From assembly GCA_020850415.1 (NCBI GenBank), contig JADZER010000059.1, forward strand, positions 62,001 through 126,000: a stretch of 64,000 nucleotides of DNA, written 5' to 3'. The translations under genes were made by a program, and so were the position numbers. Shown in pieces: positions 1 through 8,596 of this stretch. Below the pieces are notes generated by a model. The model was not told the DNA's origin. It searched no databases and was given only the letters and a program-made list of their open reading frames with translations. How positions within the stretch are numbered: position 1 is the first letter of the stretch; every line of letters starts with the position of its first letter. Source of the DNA: Phycisphaerales bacterium (GTDB lineage: Bacteria; Planctomycetota; Phycisphaerae; Phycisphaerales; UBA1924).

Positions 1-120
1 GGCGAGTTTCCGCCAATCGCTGTTCTGCATCTGCGCCATCGCGCAGGCCGCCGGGAGGGATATGGCCAGACCGGCAGCGCAGAGCAGGACCGAGAAAAAC
101 GCCTTGTTCGGGCTATGCAT
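1..120 (-). CDS. Partial secreted protein (N-terminus only)
   Basis: Forty codons run leftward from an ATG at 120 off the left edge of the window. The product opens with MHSPNK, a hydrophobic stretch of about 18 residues and an Ala-x-Ala-like site before Gln (around residues 28-30), so it reads as a Sec signal peptide and the mature protein lies outside the window. A GAGGAG ribosome-binding site sits 7-12 nt upstream (about 128-133), and a good promoter lies at 144-173. Function cannot be judged from the visible part. It is divergent from the pilus operon. Confidence 0.6.
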   Translation of the reverse strand, partial: MHSPNKAFFSVLLCAAGLAISLPAACAMAQMQNSDWRKLA

Positions 121-143
121 GGGGGGCTCCTCGTGTACTGGAC

Positions 144-173
144 ACTGTAACCGCAATCACCCGGGCGGTGCAA
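144..173 (-). promoter_or_regulatory. Sigma70-like promoter of the leftward secreted-protein gene
   Basis: On the minus strand TTGCAC (168-173) and TACAGT (144-149) are separated by 18 bp. The predicted transcript starts about 17-20 nt before the ATG at 120 and includes its GAGGAG ribosome-binding site. Spacing and both boxes fit, but this is a pattern call only. Confidence 0.5.
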
Positions 174-270
174 GCCCATCGCAATGCCCCAATCCCCCAA
201 GCCGCCTCAAAGGCGCGCTCGTGCATGCCGATGTACCCAGCGACGGTCAACCCTTGCGGAGGCGTCCACC

Positions 271-1791
271 GTGACCCAAGCCCCAGACTCGACGCCATCC
301 GAAGCCGGGACTCCGCGCCCGAGCACCGGGCGTCGCGTCCGGTGGTGGGAATCCCCGGTCGTCATCCCCGTGCTCGCCGCGGCTGTGGCGCTCGGGGGGG
401 TCGGGTGGCTCGGGCACTACCAGGCGCAGGGGGAGCTTGCGGGGCTGCTCCAGAGCCGCGGGGTACCAATTGCGGATGAACTAATCCTCCCTTTGGCGGC
501 GGGGCTGGGGCTGGTTGTGGTCTGGGCGGCGGGCCTGGCGGCGGGCGGGCGGCACCGGGTGCTGCTCAAGATCCGGCGTTCGCTGCGGCTGTTTGCCGGG
601 GGGGAGCGGTGCACGGATGTGCTCCGGGTTTCGGAGGACGGCGTGGCGGCCGAGGCCTGGAACCAGGTGCTGGCCTGGAGCGAGGGGCAGGCGGAGACGG
701 GCGCGGCGGTCGCGCTGCTCCGGGACGCCGGTTCCGCGGGGTCGCAGGGCTCGGACCGGGCGGCGGACGGGCTGTGGCACGGGGTCATCATCGTGGACGA
801 GCAGCAGATCATCCGCTACGCCAACGGGGCGGCGGCGGTCTTCCTGCGCCAGCGTCGCGACGCGCTCCCCGGGATCGACATCCGGCGCGTCGTGAGCGAC
901 CCGGTGGTGCTGGAGTCTGTCGGCGCCGCCGCGCAGACGGGCTCGAGACAGAAGCGCGTGCTCGATGTCGGCGACGCCAGGTCGGAGGACGCGAGCGTGC
1001 TCCGGTACAGCGTCCGTGGGATCGGGCAGCGACACGACCGGTCCGTGCTCATCGTGATCGAGGATGTGACCCAGCAGCGGATCGCCGACGCCGTGCAGCA
1101 CGCGTTCGTGGCGCAGGCGACCCACGAGCTGCGCACGCCGCTGACGAACATGCGGCTCTATCTGGAGCAGCTGCTGGAGGAGGGGCTGAGCGCGGAGGAG
1201 CGCGGCACGGCGCTGAATGTCATCAACCAGGAGATCACCCGCCTGGACCATATCGTGGGGGACATGCTCTCCATCGCCGAGGTGCAGGCGGGCGGGCTGT
1301 CGGCGAAGCGCGGCGAGGTCCGGCTGGAGCAGATGTTCGAGGCGCTCCGGGACGACTACGCCGAGTCGGCCCGCAAGAAGGGCGTCGACCTTTCGTTCCA
1401 TCTGCCGCCGAAGTTCCCGGTCATCCAGGGCGACCGCGACAAGATCGGGATCGTGCTGCACAACCTCCTGGGCAACGCGGTCAAGTACACGCCCTCCGGC
1501 GGGACGGTCCGCGTGACCGTGCGGGAGGAGGGCGACCGGCTCGTGACCGATGTGACCGACACCGGGATCGGCATCGGCGAGGATGACGCCGGGCGAATCT
1601 TCGAGAGGTTCACCCGGGGCCAGGACCCCCGAGCGCTCCAGCAGACCGGCACGGGCCTTGGCCTGGCGCTCGCGCGGGACATCGCCCGCATGCACGAGGG
1701 CGACATCATCCTGCACTCGGAGCTCAATGTCGGCAGCACCTTCTCATTCTGGCTCCCCCTCGGGAGCCAGGCCACCGCTCGGGCGGCGTAA
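271..1791 (+). CDS. Membrane sensor histidine kinase, PAS-HisKA-HATPase
   Basis: A 506-residue two-component kinase. The GTG at 271 is preferred over the in-frame ATG at 184 because GGAGG (258-262) lies 8 nt before it and the extra N-terminus is Arg-rich and unfolded-looking. Two membrane segments (about residues 27-46 and 71-91) leave only a short external loop. A PAS-like domain follows (about 165-265, GVIIVDEQQIIRYAN). The H-box ATHELRTPL gives phospho-acceptor His285; then come the N-box LLGNAVKYTPSGG, G1 DTGIGIG, F-box IFERF and G2 GTGLGLA. It is the first gene of the pilus operon, 12 nt before the STAS gene. No response regulator is adjacent, so its partner is unknown. Confidence 0.88.
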   Translation: MTQAPDSTPSEAGTPRPSTGRRVRWWESPVVIPVLAAAVALGGVGWLGHYQAQGELAGLLQSRGVPIADELILPLAAGLGLVVVWAAGLAAGGRHRVLLKIRRSLRLFAGGERCTDVLRVSEDGVAAEAWNQVLAWSEGQAETGAAVALLRDAGSAGSQGSDRAADGLWHGVIIVDEQQIIRYANGAAAVFLRQRRDALPGIDIRRVVSDPVVLESVGAAAQTGSRQKRVLDVGDARSEDASVLRYSVRGIGQRHDRSVLIVIEDVTQQRIADAVQHAFVAQATHELRTPLTNMRLYLEQLLEEGLSAEERGTALNVINQEITRLDHIVGDMLSIAEVQAGGLSAKRGEVRLEQMFEALRDDYAESARKKGVDLSFHLPPKFPVIQGDRDKIGIVLHNLLGNAVKYTPSGGTVRVTVREEGDRLVTDVTDTGIGIGEDDAGRIFERFTRGQDPRALQQTGTGLGLALARDIARMHEGDIILHSELNVGSTFSFWLPLGSQATARAA

Positions 1792-1803
1792 CGGGGTCCC
1801 ACG

Positions 1804-2139
1804 ATGCAGATCGAGACCGAACGCCAGGGCGCTGTGACGGTGCTCACCCCGCGGGGGCCGGTGGTCGCCGAGGACGCGGACGCGCTGCGCGCCCAGGGCT
1901 CCAGGGCGATCGCAGAGTCGATGGGGCGGATGGTCATCAACGCGTCGGCGGTGGTGTATGTGGACAGCAGGGGGATCGAGGCGCTGCTCGATCTCGCCGA
2001 TGAGCTGGCCGACGCCGGCCGGGTGCTCAAGCTCTGCGCGTGCAACGAGACCGTGCGCGAGGTCCTGGAGATCACCGAGACCTCCGCGATGCTCGAGCAC
2101 TTCGAGGATGTCCCCTCGGCCGTGAGGAGCTTCCTGTGA
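1804..2139 (+). CDS. STAS-domain protein (anti-sigma factor antagonist type)
   Basis: A 111-residue single STAS domain of the SpoIIAA/RsbV class. The conserved DSxGI-type loop is present as YVDSRGIEALL, with Ser55 in the position phosphorylated by anti-sigma kinases in characterised members. The stop codon overlaps the GTG start of the downstream pilus ATPase, so the two should be translationally coupled. Proteins of this family act by partner switching; no dedicated anti-sigma kinase gene is next to it, though the upstream histidine kinase shares the operon. Its role in pilus control is inferred from position only. Confidence 0.82.
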   Translation: MQIETERQGAVTVLTPRGPVVAEDADALRAQGSRAIAESMGRMVINASAVVYVDSRGIEALLDLADELADAGRVLKLCACNETVREVLEITETSAMLEHFEDVPSAVRSFL

Positions 2140-3893
2140 ACACGCCGATGCCATTCCGCAAGGTGCGTGTCGGCGAGGCGCTGCTCCGGTCCGGGGATAT
2201 CTCCGAGGAGCAGCTCGAGAAGGCGCTGGTCGATCAGAAGCAGTCGGGGCGCCGCCTCGGCGAGCTGCTGGTCGAGCAGGGCGTCATCCACGGGTCCAGC
2301 CTTGTCCGCGCCCTGTCGAGCTGCCTGGGGGTGCGGGGCTGCGTGCTCCGTCACGGCCTGATCGACCCGGCCGTGCTCGGGCTCATCGGCGAGCAGGAGG
2401 CCGAGCGGCTCAAGGCCGTCCCCATGTTCCTCGTGCGCGGCGTGCTCACCGTCGCGATGGCCGAGCCGCAGTCGGTCCCGTCGATCGACCGCCTCCGCAC
2501 GCTCACCGGCTGCGAGATCCGGCCGGTCCTCGCGATGGAGAGCAACATCCTGGAGTTCGTCCGCAAGTACGCGGGCGGCAACACGGATGTGCATGAGTTC
2601 CTGGCCAATCTCCAGACCACCGAGGTGCAGGTGGTCGAGCGGGAGACGATCGACGAGGGCGAGGCCACCGACCTGGACAAGATGGTCGCGGGCAGCCCGA
2701 TCATCAACCTCGTCAATGTCGCCCTCACCACCGCCGTCCGGCACAAGGCCAGCGATATCCATGTCGAGCCCGAGCGCCACGGCACCCGGATCCGGTACCG
2801 GGTCGACGGCATGCTGCGGGACCTGATGAAGCCGCCGATGGGCATGCACGCGGCCATCGTCTCGCGGGTGAAGGTCATCGGCAAGATGGACATCGCCGAG
2901 AAGCGCCTCCCGCAGGAGGGCCGCGTGCGGATCGTCGCCGAGGGGCGGGACATCGACCTGCGCATCAGCTCCATGCCCACGCTGCTTGGGGAGAAGCTGG
3001 TCGTCCGCATCCTTGACAAGCGCAACCTCCATGTGCGTCTCGAGGACCTCGGGTTCCGCGAGGAGTCGCTGAAGGCCTTCCGTCGGGTGCTCAAGGAGGC
3101 GCACGGGCTGGTGCTGGTCACCGGGCCCACCGGCTCGGGCAAGACCACGACGCTCTACTCGGCGCTGGACCTCCTCAAGAGCCCCGAGGTCAACATCATG
3201 ACCGTGGAGGACCCGGTCGAGTACCAGCTCGACGGGGTCAACCAGATCGGTGTGAACGAGCAGATCGGCCTTTCGTTCGCCCGGGTGCTCCGCAGCGCCC
3301 TCCGGCAGGACCCCGATGTCATCATGATCGGCGAGATCCGCGACGACATCACCGCGCATGTCGCCGTCCAGGCGGCGCTCACCGGCCACAGCGTGCTGGC
3401 CACGCTGCACACCAACGACTCGCCGAGCGCCGTCGCCCGCCTCATCGACATGGGCGTCGAGCCCTACCTTCTCTCGAGCGCCATCAACGGCGTGGTGGCC
3501 CAGCGGCTGGCCCGCACGATCTGCCCGAGCTGCCGCACCAAGTACTTCCCGTCCGAGCAGGTGCTCGCCGACGCGTGCATCCCGACCATGGCCGGGCGTG
3601 CCTTCCACAAGGGCACGGGCTGCCAGACCTGCCACGACAGCGGCTTCCAGGGGCGCGCCGGCATCTACGAGGTCATGGAGGTCGGCGCCGAGATCCGGCG
3701 GATGATCCACATCGGCGCCGCGACGCACGACCTCCGGGGCGCCCTGCGCCGTCACGGCTTCAAGACGCTCCGCGAGGAGGGGGTGCTGCTCGCGATCGAC
3801 GGGCGCACCAGCCTCGAGGAGTCGCTCCGGGTCACCAAGCTGGAGGACGACAACGCCGGGGCCGCGTCCCCGGAAGCGAGGGCCGCGGCATGA
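2136..3893 (+). CDS. pilB: Type IV pilus / type II secretion assembly ATPase
   Basis: A 585-residue GspE/PilB-type hexameric ATPase that powers pilin polymerisation at the inner membrane. The start is taken as GTG 2136, overlapping the STAS stop (GTGA) with GAGGAG at 2124-2129; ATG 2148 is an alternative. An N-terminal MshEN/T2SSE_N domain (GEALLRSGDISEEQLEKAL) is followed by Walker A GPTGSGKTTT near residues 329-338, Walker B IMIGEIRD near 396-403, a His box (TLHTNDSPSA) and two zinc Cys pairs (C463/C466, C496/C499). These are all the family hallmarks. GspE and PilB cannot be separated by sequence alone; the pilM-N-O genes downstream favour a type IV pilus label. Confidence 0.93.
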   Translation: MNTPMPFRKVRVGEALLRSGDISEEQLEKALVDQKQSGRRLGELLVEQGVIHGSSLVRALSSCLGVRGCVLRHGLIDPAVLGLIGEQEAERLKAVPMFLVRGVLTVAMAEPQSVPSIDRLRTLTGCEIRPVLAMESNILEFVRKYAGGNTDVHEFLANLQTTEVQVVERETIDEGEATDLDKMVAGSPIINLVNVALTTAVRHKASDIHVEPERHGTRIRYRVDGMLRDLMKPPMGMHAAIVSRVKVIGKMDIAEKRLPQEGRVRIVAEGRDIDLRISSMPTLLGEKLVVRILDKRNLHVRLEDLGFREESLKAFRRVLKEAHGLVLVTGPTGSGKTTTLYSALDLLKSPEVNIMTVEDPVEYQLDGVNQIGVNEQIGLSFARVLRSALRQDPDVIMIGEIRDDITAHVAVQAALTGHSVLATLHTNDSPSAVARLIDMGVEPYLLSSAINGVVAQRLARTICPSCRTKYFPSEQVLADACIPTMAGRAFHKGTGCQTCHDSGFQGRAGIYEVMEVGAEIRRMIHIGAATHDLRGALRRHGFKTLREEGVLLAIDGRTSLEESLRVTKLEDDNAGAASPEARAAA

Positions 3894-5116
3894 AGTTCGT
3901 CGTCGTGGCGTTCGACAGCAGCGGCCGGCGCTTCGAGGACATCATCGACGCGCCCACGGAGTTCGTTGCGCGCGACACGGTCAACGAGCGGGGCCTGTTC
4001 ATCGTCGAGATCAAGCCGGCCGGCGGGTCCGCGTCGCGCGCCAAGGCCGGGGGCGGGAAGCGGCAGTCCAGGTGGAAGTGCCTCGCGGAGTTCACCCGGC
4101 AGATGGCCATCCTGGTCTCCACCGGCACCCCCGTGGTCCAGGCCCTGGGCGCCGTCGAGCGTCAGGTCACCGACGCCAGGTTCTCCGCCGTCGTGGCCGA
4201 CATCCGCACGCGGGTCGAGGAGGGCTCCACGCTCGCCGACGCCGTCGGGCGGCACCCCCGGCACTTCGACGCCGTCGCCCGCAGCCTGATCGCCGCCGGT
4301 GAGGCCAGCGGCAATCTGGACAAGATGCTCACCCGGCTGGCGGCGGTCAACCGGCAGGAGGAGGTCGTTCGCCGGTCGGTGACAGCGGCCCTGAGCTACC
4401 CGTCGCTGCTCTTCTGCATCGCGGTCCTGGTGCTCAACGGCATGCTGATGTTCGTGGTGCCCCGGTTCAGCGTGCTCTTCGAGTCGCTGGACACCCCGCT
4501 GCCGCCGACCACCGCGGTGCTGATGGATATCAGCGCGTTCCTCAGGGGTTCCTGGTGGTGGTTCTTCCCCGCGGTGCTCGCGTCGATCGGTGGCGGGGTC
4601 GCGTGGCTCCGCTCCAAGGCCGGGCGCCGGGCCGTCGATACCTGGCTGCTCCGCGCCCCCGGGTTCTCGTCGCTGTTTATCGCGCTGGCCATGGCCCGCA
4701 TCGCCCGGGTGCTGGGGGTGCTCGTGGAGAGCCGGGTCCCGCTGCTGGACGCCCTTGCCCTGACCAAGGCCGCGCTGACAAACTCCCAGTACCGCGAGCT
4801 GATCGAGAAGGCCGAGAGCGCTGTCACCCGCGGCGGCTCGGTGAGCACCGTGGTGGGCGGCAGCCGGCTTGTCTCCCCCGCGTTCACCGAGGCGCTCCGC
4901 AGCGGCGAGGAGAGCGGTCGGGTGGGGCAGGTGCTCACGAGCCTCGCCGACTACCTCGACGAGGACAACGCGGTGCTGGTCAAGTCCATCACGCAGCTGC
5001 TCGAGCCGGTCGTGCTGATCGTCCTGGGCCTGGTCGTGGGCGTCGTCGCGGTGAGCATGTTCCTCCCCCTCTTCGACGCGACCGCCGCCACGGGCCCGGC
5101 AGGAGGCACGCCGTGA
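3890..5116 (+). CDS. pilC: Pilus/secretion inner-membrane platform protein (GspF/PilC)
   Basis: A 408-residue polytopic platform protein that couples the ATPase to pilin assembly. ATG 3890 overlaps the pilB stop (ATGA). It shows the duplicated T2SSF fold: the first repeat around residues 65-190 (FTRQMAILVSTGTPVVQAL), the second around 265-385 (ARIARVLGVLVESRVPLLDAL), and three membrane segments, near 165-190, 215-240 and 370-395. The GEASGNLDKML and GEESGRVGQVL motifs match each other across the two repeats. Length is normal for the family. Confidence 0.92.
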   Translation: MKFVVVAFDSSGRRFEDIIDAPTEFVARDTVNERGLFIVEIKPAGGSASRAKAGGGKRQSRWKCLAEFTRQMAILVSTGTPVVQALGAVERQVTDARFSAVVADIRTRVEEGSTLADAVGRHPRHFDAVARSLIAAGEASGNLDKMLTRLAAVNRQEEVVRRSVTAALSYPSLLFCIAVLVLNGMLMFVVPRFSVLFESLDTPLPPTTAVLMDISAFLRGSWWWFFPAVLASIGGGVAWLRSKAGRRAVDTWLLRAPGFSSLFIALAMARIARVLGVLVESRVPLLDALALTKAALTNSQYRELIEKAESAVTRGGSVSTVVGGSRLVSPAFTEALRSGEESGRVGQVLTSLADYLDEDNAVLVKSITQLLEPVVLIVLGLVVGVVAVSMFLPLFDATAATGPAGGTP

Positions 5117-6162
5117 GCACGCTGCACCCCCGCCCCCGGACACACATCGGCGTTGACATCGGGGCGGCACGGATCAAGGTCGCCCAGCTTGCCCGGGGGC
5201 AAGCCGGCTGGCGGCTGGTCGCGGCGGCGTCGATCGACCGTGCCGCCCACGGGCCGATCCCGACGGAGGCCGAGGTCCAGCGTGTCGCGGATGTGATCTA
5301 CGGGGCCGGGTTCTGCGGGGCGTCGGTGGTGGTCGGGGCGCCGCGGGGCCAGCTCCACTCGGCGGTGCTCGAACTCCCCCCCCGCTCGAGCGGGGCCCCG
5401 ATCGAGCAGATCTGCGAGGCGGAGACCGCCCGCATGTTCCGGCTCTCGCCGGGCTCCTACGAGATGTACGCGTGGGAGATGCCGACCTGCTCGGAGCGGT
5501 CGACGGCGACCCAGATGACGGTCAGCGCCCTGGAAGCCGCCCACGCCGAGGAGCTTGTCCGCCCGTTCCAGGACGCCGGGCTCACGGTCGACGCGATCGA
5601 CCTCGCGGGGGAGGCGCTCGCGAGGGCGTGCGCGACGCAGTGCGTGCACGACGGGGAGCTCACGGCGCTCGTGGATGTGGGCTGGAGCGGCGTGGATCTT
5701 GTGGTCTACCGGGCCGGCGAGCCGGTCTACGAGCGGTGGCTCGCGGGGCGCGGCCTCGCGAGGGTCGCCGAGTCGATCTCGCGGGCGTTGGCCGTTGAGG
5801 CGGGGGCGGCGCAGCTCCTGCTGCGGCGCGTCGGCCTCCGCCGGGTCGGCACCGACCAGGCCGACCCGGTCGCGCTGGCGCGTCTGACCTCCCTGACCCG
5901 CGAGTACGCCGAGCAGCTGCTCAACCAGGTGCTCGGCTCGGTGGTCTATGTGCTGGACCGCTTCCACGGCGAGGCGGTCACCCGAGTGCGCCTCACGGGC
6001 GGGGGCGCCGCCGTTCCGGACCTCGCCGGCTATATGACCGAGCTCTCCAGCCTCGATGTGCGCAGCATCGGGCCCCGCGCGTGCGGGCTGGTCTGCGGCG
6101 CCGACCAGGACAGGCCCGACCTCATGGTCGCGATCGGCCACGCCCTGTGGAGCCACGCATGA
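5113..6162 (+). CDS. pilM: PilM-like actin-fold pilus assembly protein
   Basis: A 349-residue actin/FtsA-like ATP-binding protein of the PilM/GspL-cytoplasmic class. GTG 5113 overlaps the pilC stop (GTGA) behind an AGGAGG site at about 5100-5106. The phosphate-1 motif IGVDIGAARIKVAQL is at residues 12-26, a second Asp-rich motif is TALVDVGWSGVDLVVY, and the adenosine motif is RVRLTGGGAAVPDLAGYM. In type IV pilus systems PilM binds the N-terminus of PilN and links the ATPase to the PilNO alignment complex, which matches the genes that follow. Confidence 0.85.
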   Translation: MSTLHPRPRTHIGVDIGAARIKVAQLARGQAGWRLVAAASIDRAAHGPIPTEAEVQRVADVIYGAGFCGASVVVGAPRGQLHSAVLELPPRSSGAPIEQICEAETARMFRLSPGSYEMYAWEMPTCSERSTATQMTVSALEAAHAEELVRPFQDAGLTVDAIDLAGEALARACATQCVHDGELTALVDVGWSGVDLVVYRAGEPVYERWLAGRGLARVAESISRALAVEAGAAQLLLRRVGLRRVGTDQADPVALARLTSLTREYAEQLLNQVLGSVVYVLDRFHGEAVTRVRLTGGGAAVPDLAGYMTELSSLDVRSIGPRACGLVCGADQDRPDLMVAIGHALWSHA

Positions 6163-6770
6163 AGCGGCCTGCCCCGAACCTCCTGCCCGTCGGCCTGCTC
6201 CGGCAGCGGTCCCGGCGGCGTCGTGCCCGCCAGTGGGCCGCGGTGCTCCTGCTCGAGGCGTCGCTCGGCGCCCTGGCCGCGCTCCTGCTGCGGTTCGACT
6301 ACGACAACCCCGCCAAGCAGGCCCGCGACGCGATCAACTCCACCATCGGCCAGATCGATGTGGTCTCCGGCAAGCTGGCCTCGGCGCGGGCCGAGCTCCA
6401 GGGCGTCCAGCAGAAGCTGGCGGTGGCCGGCGAGGTCGCCAGCCAGCCCGACTGGTCGATCGTGCTGGCCGCCGTCGCGCGCAGCGGGCTCGGCGCCGTC
6501 GAGCTCAGCTCGACACAGCTCATGCCGCCGGTGGTCTCGGCGGATGGGTCGTCGGTGCACTACCGGCTCGCCCTCCTGGGCAGCAGCGCTACCCGGGCGG
6601 ATGTGACGAGGTTCGTGCAGGCCCTCGAGTCCTGCGGCATTTTCAGCCAGGTCCGCATCGGGCAGACGCAGCGTGTGAGCGGCCAGCCCACCGGCGACGG
6701 GCAGGACGAGGGGAGCCACGCCCGCGTCAGCTTCGGCATCGAGGCGTGGCTCGCCGAGGGGGGTTCGTGA
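6159..6770 (+). CDS. pilN: PilN-like fimbrial assembly protein
   Basis: A 203-residue bitopic protein. ATG 6159 overlaps the pilM stop. The N-terminus MKRPAPNLLPVGLLRQR matches the short cytoplasmic PilN motif (N-L-L-P) that binds PilM. A membrane helix follows (about residues 24-42), then a periplasmic coiled coil (about 50-95) and a small ferredoxin-like domain. It forms the alignment subcomplex with PilO. The assignment rests on the NLLP motif, topology and gene order more than on strong primary-sequence conservation. Confidence 0.78.
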   Translation: MKRPAPNLLPVGLLRQRSRRRRARQWAAVLLLEASLGALAALLLRFDYDNPAKQARDAINSTIGQIDVVSGKLASARAELQGVQQKLAVAGEVASQPDWSIVLAAVARSGLGAVELSSTQLMPPVVSADGSSVHYRLALLGSSATRADVTRFVQALESCGIFSQVRIGQTQRVSGQPTGDGQDEGSHARVSFGIEAWLAEGGS

Positions 6771-7345
6771 TGGCGACGACGCGGCGGTTCGGCCATGGTG
6801 ATGTCGACGGCGCGGCGTGCCTCGGGGCGGCGCTGATCGCCGGCGCCGCGTTCTGGTTCGGGATCTGGCCCGTGCTGCACGCGGAGCGGGAGGCCGGGAG
6901 GCTGACCGATCAGATGAGCAACTCCCAGACCCAGCTCGACGCCACCCAGACGCAGTACAGGGAGCTGCGTGAGGCGATCACCGGCTCGCTCGACCGACTC
7001 GAGGATATCGAGATCGTGCTCAACACACCGGACCAGCTCGCCGCCCGCCAGGCCGATATCGGGCGTGTGTTCGCCGAGTTCGGGCTGACCGTCGACCAGC
7101 TCAATGTGGGGGAGATCAGGCAGGGGAAGCTCCTGGACACGATCCCCCTGCGCCTCAGCGGCACGGGCGACTTCCCGGACCTCGTCAGGACCATGCACGA
7201 GATGCGCACCGTGTTCCCGGACATGGCGGTCACGGCCTTCCAGATCGGCGCTTCCGGCAATGCCGGTCAGGCAGGAGAGCCCACCATTGCCTTTAGTCTC
7301 GGTCTTGACTGGTATGTCGCCGGTGAGGGCGCCGGGCGCGGATAG
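6770..7345 (+). CDS. pilO: PilO-like fimbrial assembly protein
   Basis: A 191-residue bitopic protein with one N-terminal membrane helix (about residues 15-33), a coiled coil (about 38-85) and a C-terminal ferredoxin-like domain (about 105-185, LNVGEIRQGKLLDTIPLRLSG). The start ATG 6770 overlaps the pilN stop (TGATG); GTG 6767 is a possible alternative. The layout is that of PilO, the heterodimer partner of PilN in the periplasm. It is about the usual length. Confidence 0.76.
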   Translation: MATTRRFGHGDVDGAACLGAALIAGAAFWFGIWPVLHAEREAGRLTDQMSNSQTQLDATQTQYRELREAITGSLDRLEDIEIVLNTPDQLAARQADIGRVFAEFGLTVDQLNVGEIRQGKLLDTIPLRLSGTGDFPDLVRTMHEMRTVFPDMAVTAFQIGASGNAGQAGEPTIAFSLGLDWYVAGEGAGRG

Positions 7346-7394
7346 CCCGCGGAACCCGCTTGCATCCCCCGCCCCTGCATCGGATGCTCGGGGC

Positions 7395-7895
7395 ATGGAA
7401 CTCACCAAGCAGCAGAAGGCCGGCGCGCTGATCGCCGCTCTCGCCCTCTCGGCGTTGGGCGTCGACCGGCTGCTCCTGGGTGGTGGCGGCCCTGCGAGCG
7501 CGTCGGCCCAGGATCTCGCGTCCGCCGCTCCCCTCGTCGACACGACCGCCGCCCGGCCCGCCGCCGGCGCTCCGAGCAACTCGCTGGCCAGCCGCTTGGC
7601 CGAGTTCGCGGACGCCGAGGCGCTCGACCCCTCGACCGATGTCCCCGACCTGTTCTCCCAGAGCCGGTGGACCCTGCGCGGCGTCTTCGGCGAGGGCGTC
7701 CGCGGCGGGGTCAAGATCGGGGATGAGCTCGTCCATGTGGGCGGCGAGTACGCCGGGGCCAAGCTCCTGCGCGTCAGCCGCACCGGGGCCACTTTCAGCA
7801 AAGCCGGCCGGGAGTTCTTCGTCGCCCTGGAGGTGCCCTCGCTGGGGACCGAGCGTCCGGACGCGGTCACGCCCGATATCTCGCCGAGGGGCTAG
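7395..7895 (+). CDS. Membrane-anchored PilP/GspC-like periplasmic protein
   Basis: A 166-residue protein that begins MELTKQQKAGALIAALAL, a membrane anchor or uncleaved signal (residues 9-25). A low-complexity linker follows, then a small beta domain (about 95-160) with LRGVFGEG..GGVKIGDELVHVGGEYAGAKLLRV. That pattern resembles the homology-region fold of GspC and PilP, which contact the outer-membrane secretin. Its place right after pilO, where pilP usually lies, supports this. No secretin (PilQ/GspD) gene is present in the window. Similarity is structural-pattern level only. Confidence 0.55.
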   Translation: MELTKQQKAGALIAALALSALGVDRLLLGGGGPASASAQDLASAAPLVDTTAARPAAGAPSNSLASRLAEFADAEALDPSTDVPDLFSQSRWTLRGVFGEGVRGGVKIGDELVHVGGEYAGAKLLRVSRTGATFSKAGREFFVALEVPSLGTERPDAVTPDISPRG

Positions 7896-8033
7896 GGACA
7901 AACGCCGGGAACCACCCAATCCCGCGCCCGCGCAACGCGGTGCGGGGCACAGGGTTGAAGTCCCCTCTCGGCGGGGCCGATCTACCAAGACCGCCGGGCA
8001 ACGGAGCGCCCGAAGACTTGGAGGTACTCAGCC

Positions 8034-8519
8034 ATGATCGCAGCCCTCAGCCGTTCGCGTCGTTCCCGGGCGTTCAGCCTCATCGAACTTGTCATCGTCA
8101 TCGTGATCCTCGGCGTGATCGGCGCCATCGCGATCCCGCGGATGAGCCGCGGAGCCTCGGGCGCCGCCGAGTCGGGCGCCGTCTCCGACCTGGCCATCCT
8201 GCGCAGCGCCGTCGAGCTCTACGCCGCCGAGCACGGGGGGGCGTTCCCCGCGTTGGCGACCTTCTCAAACCAGCTCACGCTCTACTCCGACTTCGACGGC
8301 AACACCAACGCCACCAAGTCCTCGACCTACATGTACGGGCCCTACCTCCGCGCCGTCCCGACGCAGAAGGCCGGCCCCGAGAAGGGCAGCAACACCCTCA
8401 CCGCGACGCAGGCGACCGCCGGCGCCGGGTGGTGGTACACCGCGGCCTCGGGCGACATCCGAATCAACGCCGCCGCCGGCGACCAGGACTCCAACGGCAC
8501 GCCCTGGGTCAACTACTGA
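8034..8519 (+). CDS. Major pilin / GspG-like prepilin
   Basis: A 161-residue prepilin. The leader is short and basic, and the cleavage site is Ala-Phe (A|FSLIELVIVIVILGVIG) with the essential Glu at mature position 5. The hydrophobic helix ends in AIPRMS. The C-terminal globular part has an Asp-rich stretch before the end, as in calcium-binding GspG major pseudopilins. A strong ribosome-binding site (TTGGAGG near 8018-8024) and a separate terminator directly downstream (8546-8580) suggest it is expressed more than the other operon members, as expected of the main subunit. Confidence 0.87.
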   Translation: MIAALSRSRRSRAFSLIELVIVIVILGVIGAIAIPRMSRGASGAAESGAVSDLAILRSAVELYAAEHGGAFPALATFSNQLTLYSDFDGNTNATKSSTYMYGPYLRAVPTQKAGPEKGSNTLTATQATAGAGWWYTAASGDIRINAAAGDQDSNGTPWVNY

Positions 8520-8545
8520 CCCACGCGGCCCGGCAACCGGATCTC

Positions 8546-8580
8546 ACGAGACGCTCGCTGCTCCGCGGGCGTCTCGTCTT
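8546..8580 (+). terminator. Intrinsic terminator or attenuator after the major pilin gene
   Basis: A perfect 9-bp inverted repeat (8546-8554 ACGAGACGC with 8569-8577 GCGTCTCGT, 14-nt loop) is followed by CTTTA. It lies between the major pilin and the minor pilin genes, a usual place for partial termination that lowers minor pilin expression. Confidence 0.6.
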
Positions 8581-8596
8581 TAGGAGCCACGATGTG

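Noticed and set aside
184-270. ATG 184 as the histidine kinase start
   Set aside because: The extra 29 residues are Pro/Arg/Cys-rich, and GTG 271 alone has a properly spaced GGAGG.
1356-3755. Minus-strand open reading frame of about 800 codons opposite the STAS and pilB genes
   Set aside because: High GC leaves long antisense frames open; the translation is Arg/Asp/His-rich low complexity and the plus strand carries clear family motifs throughout.
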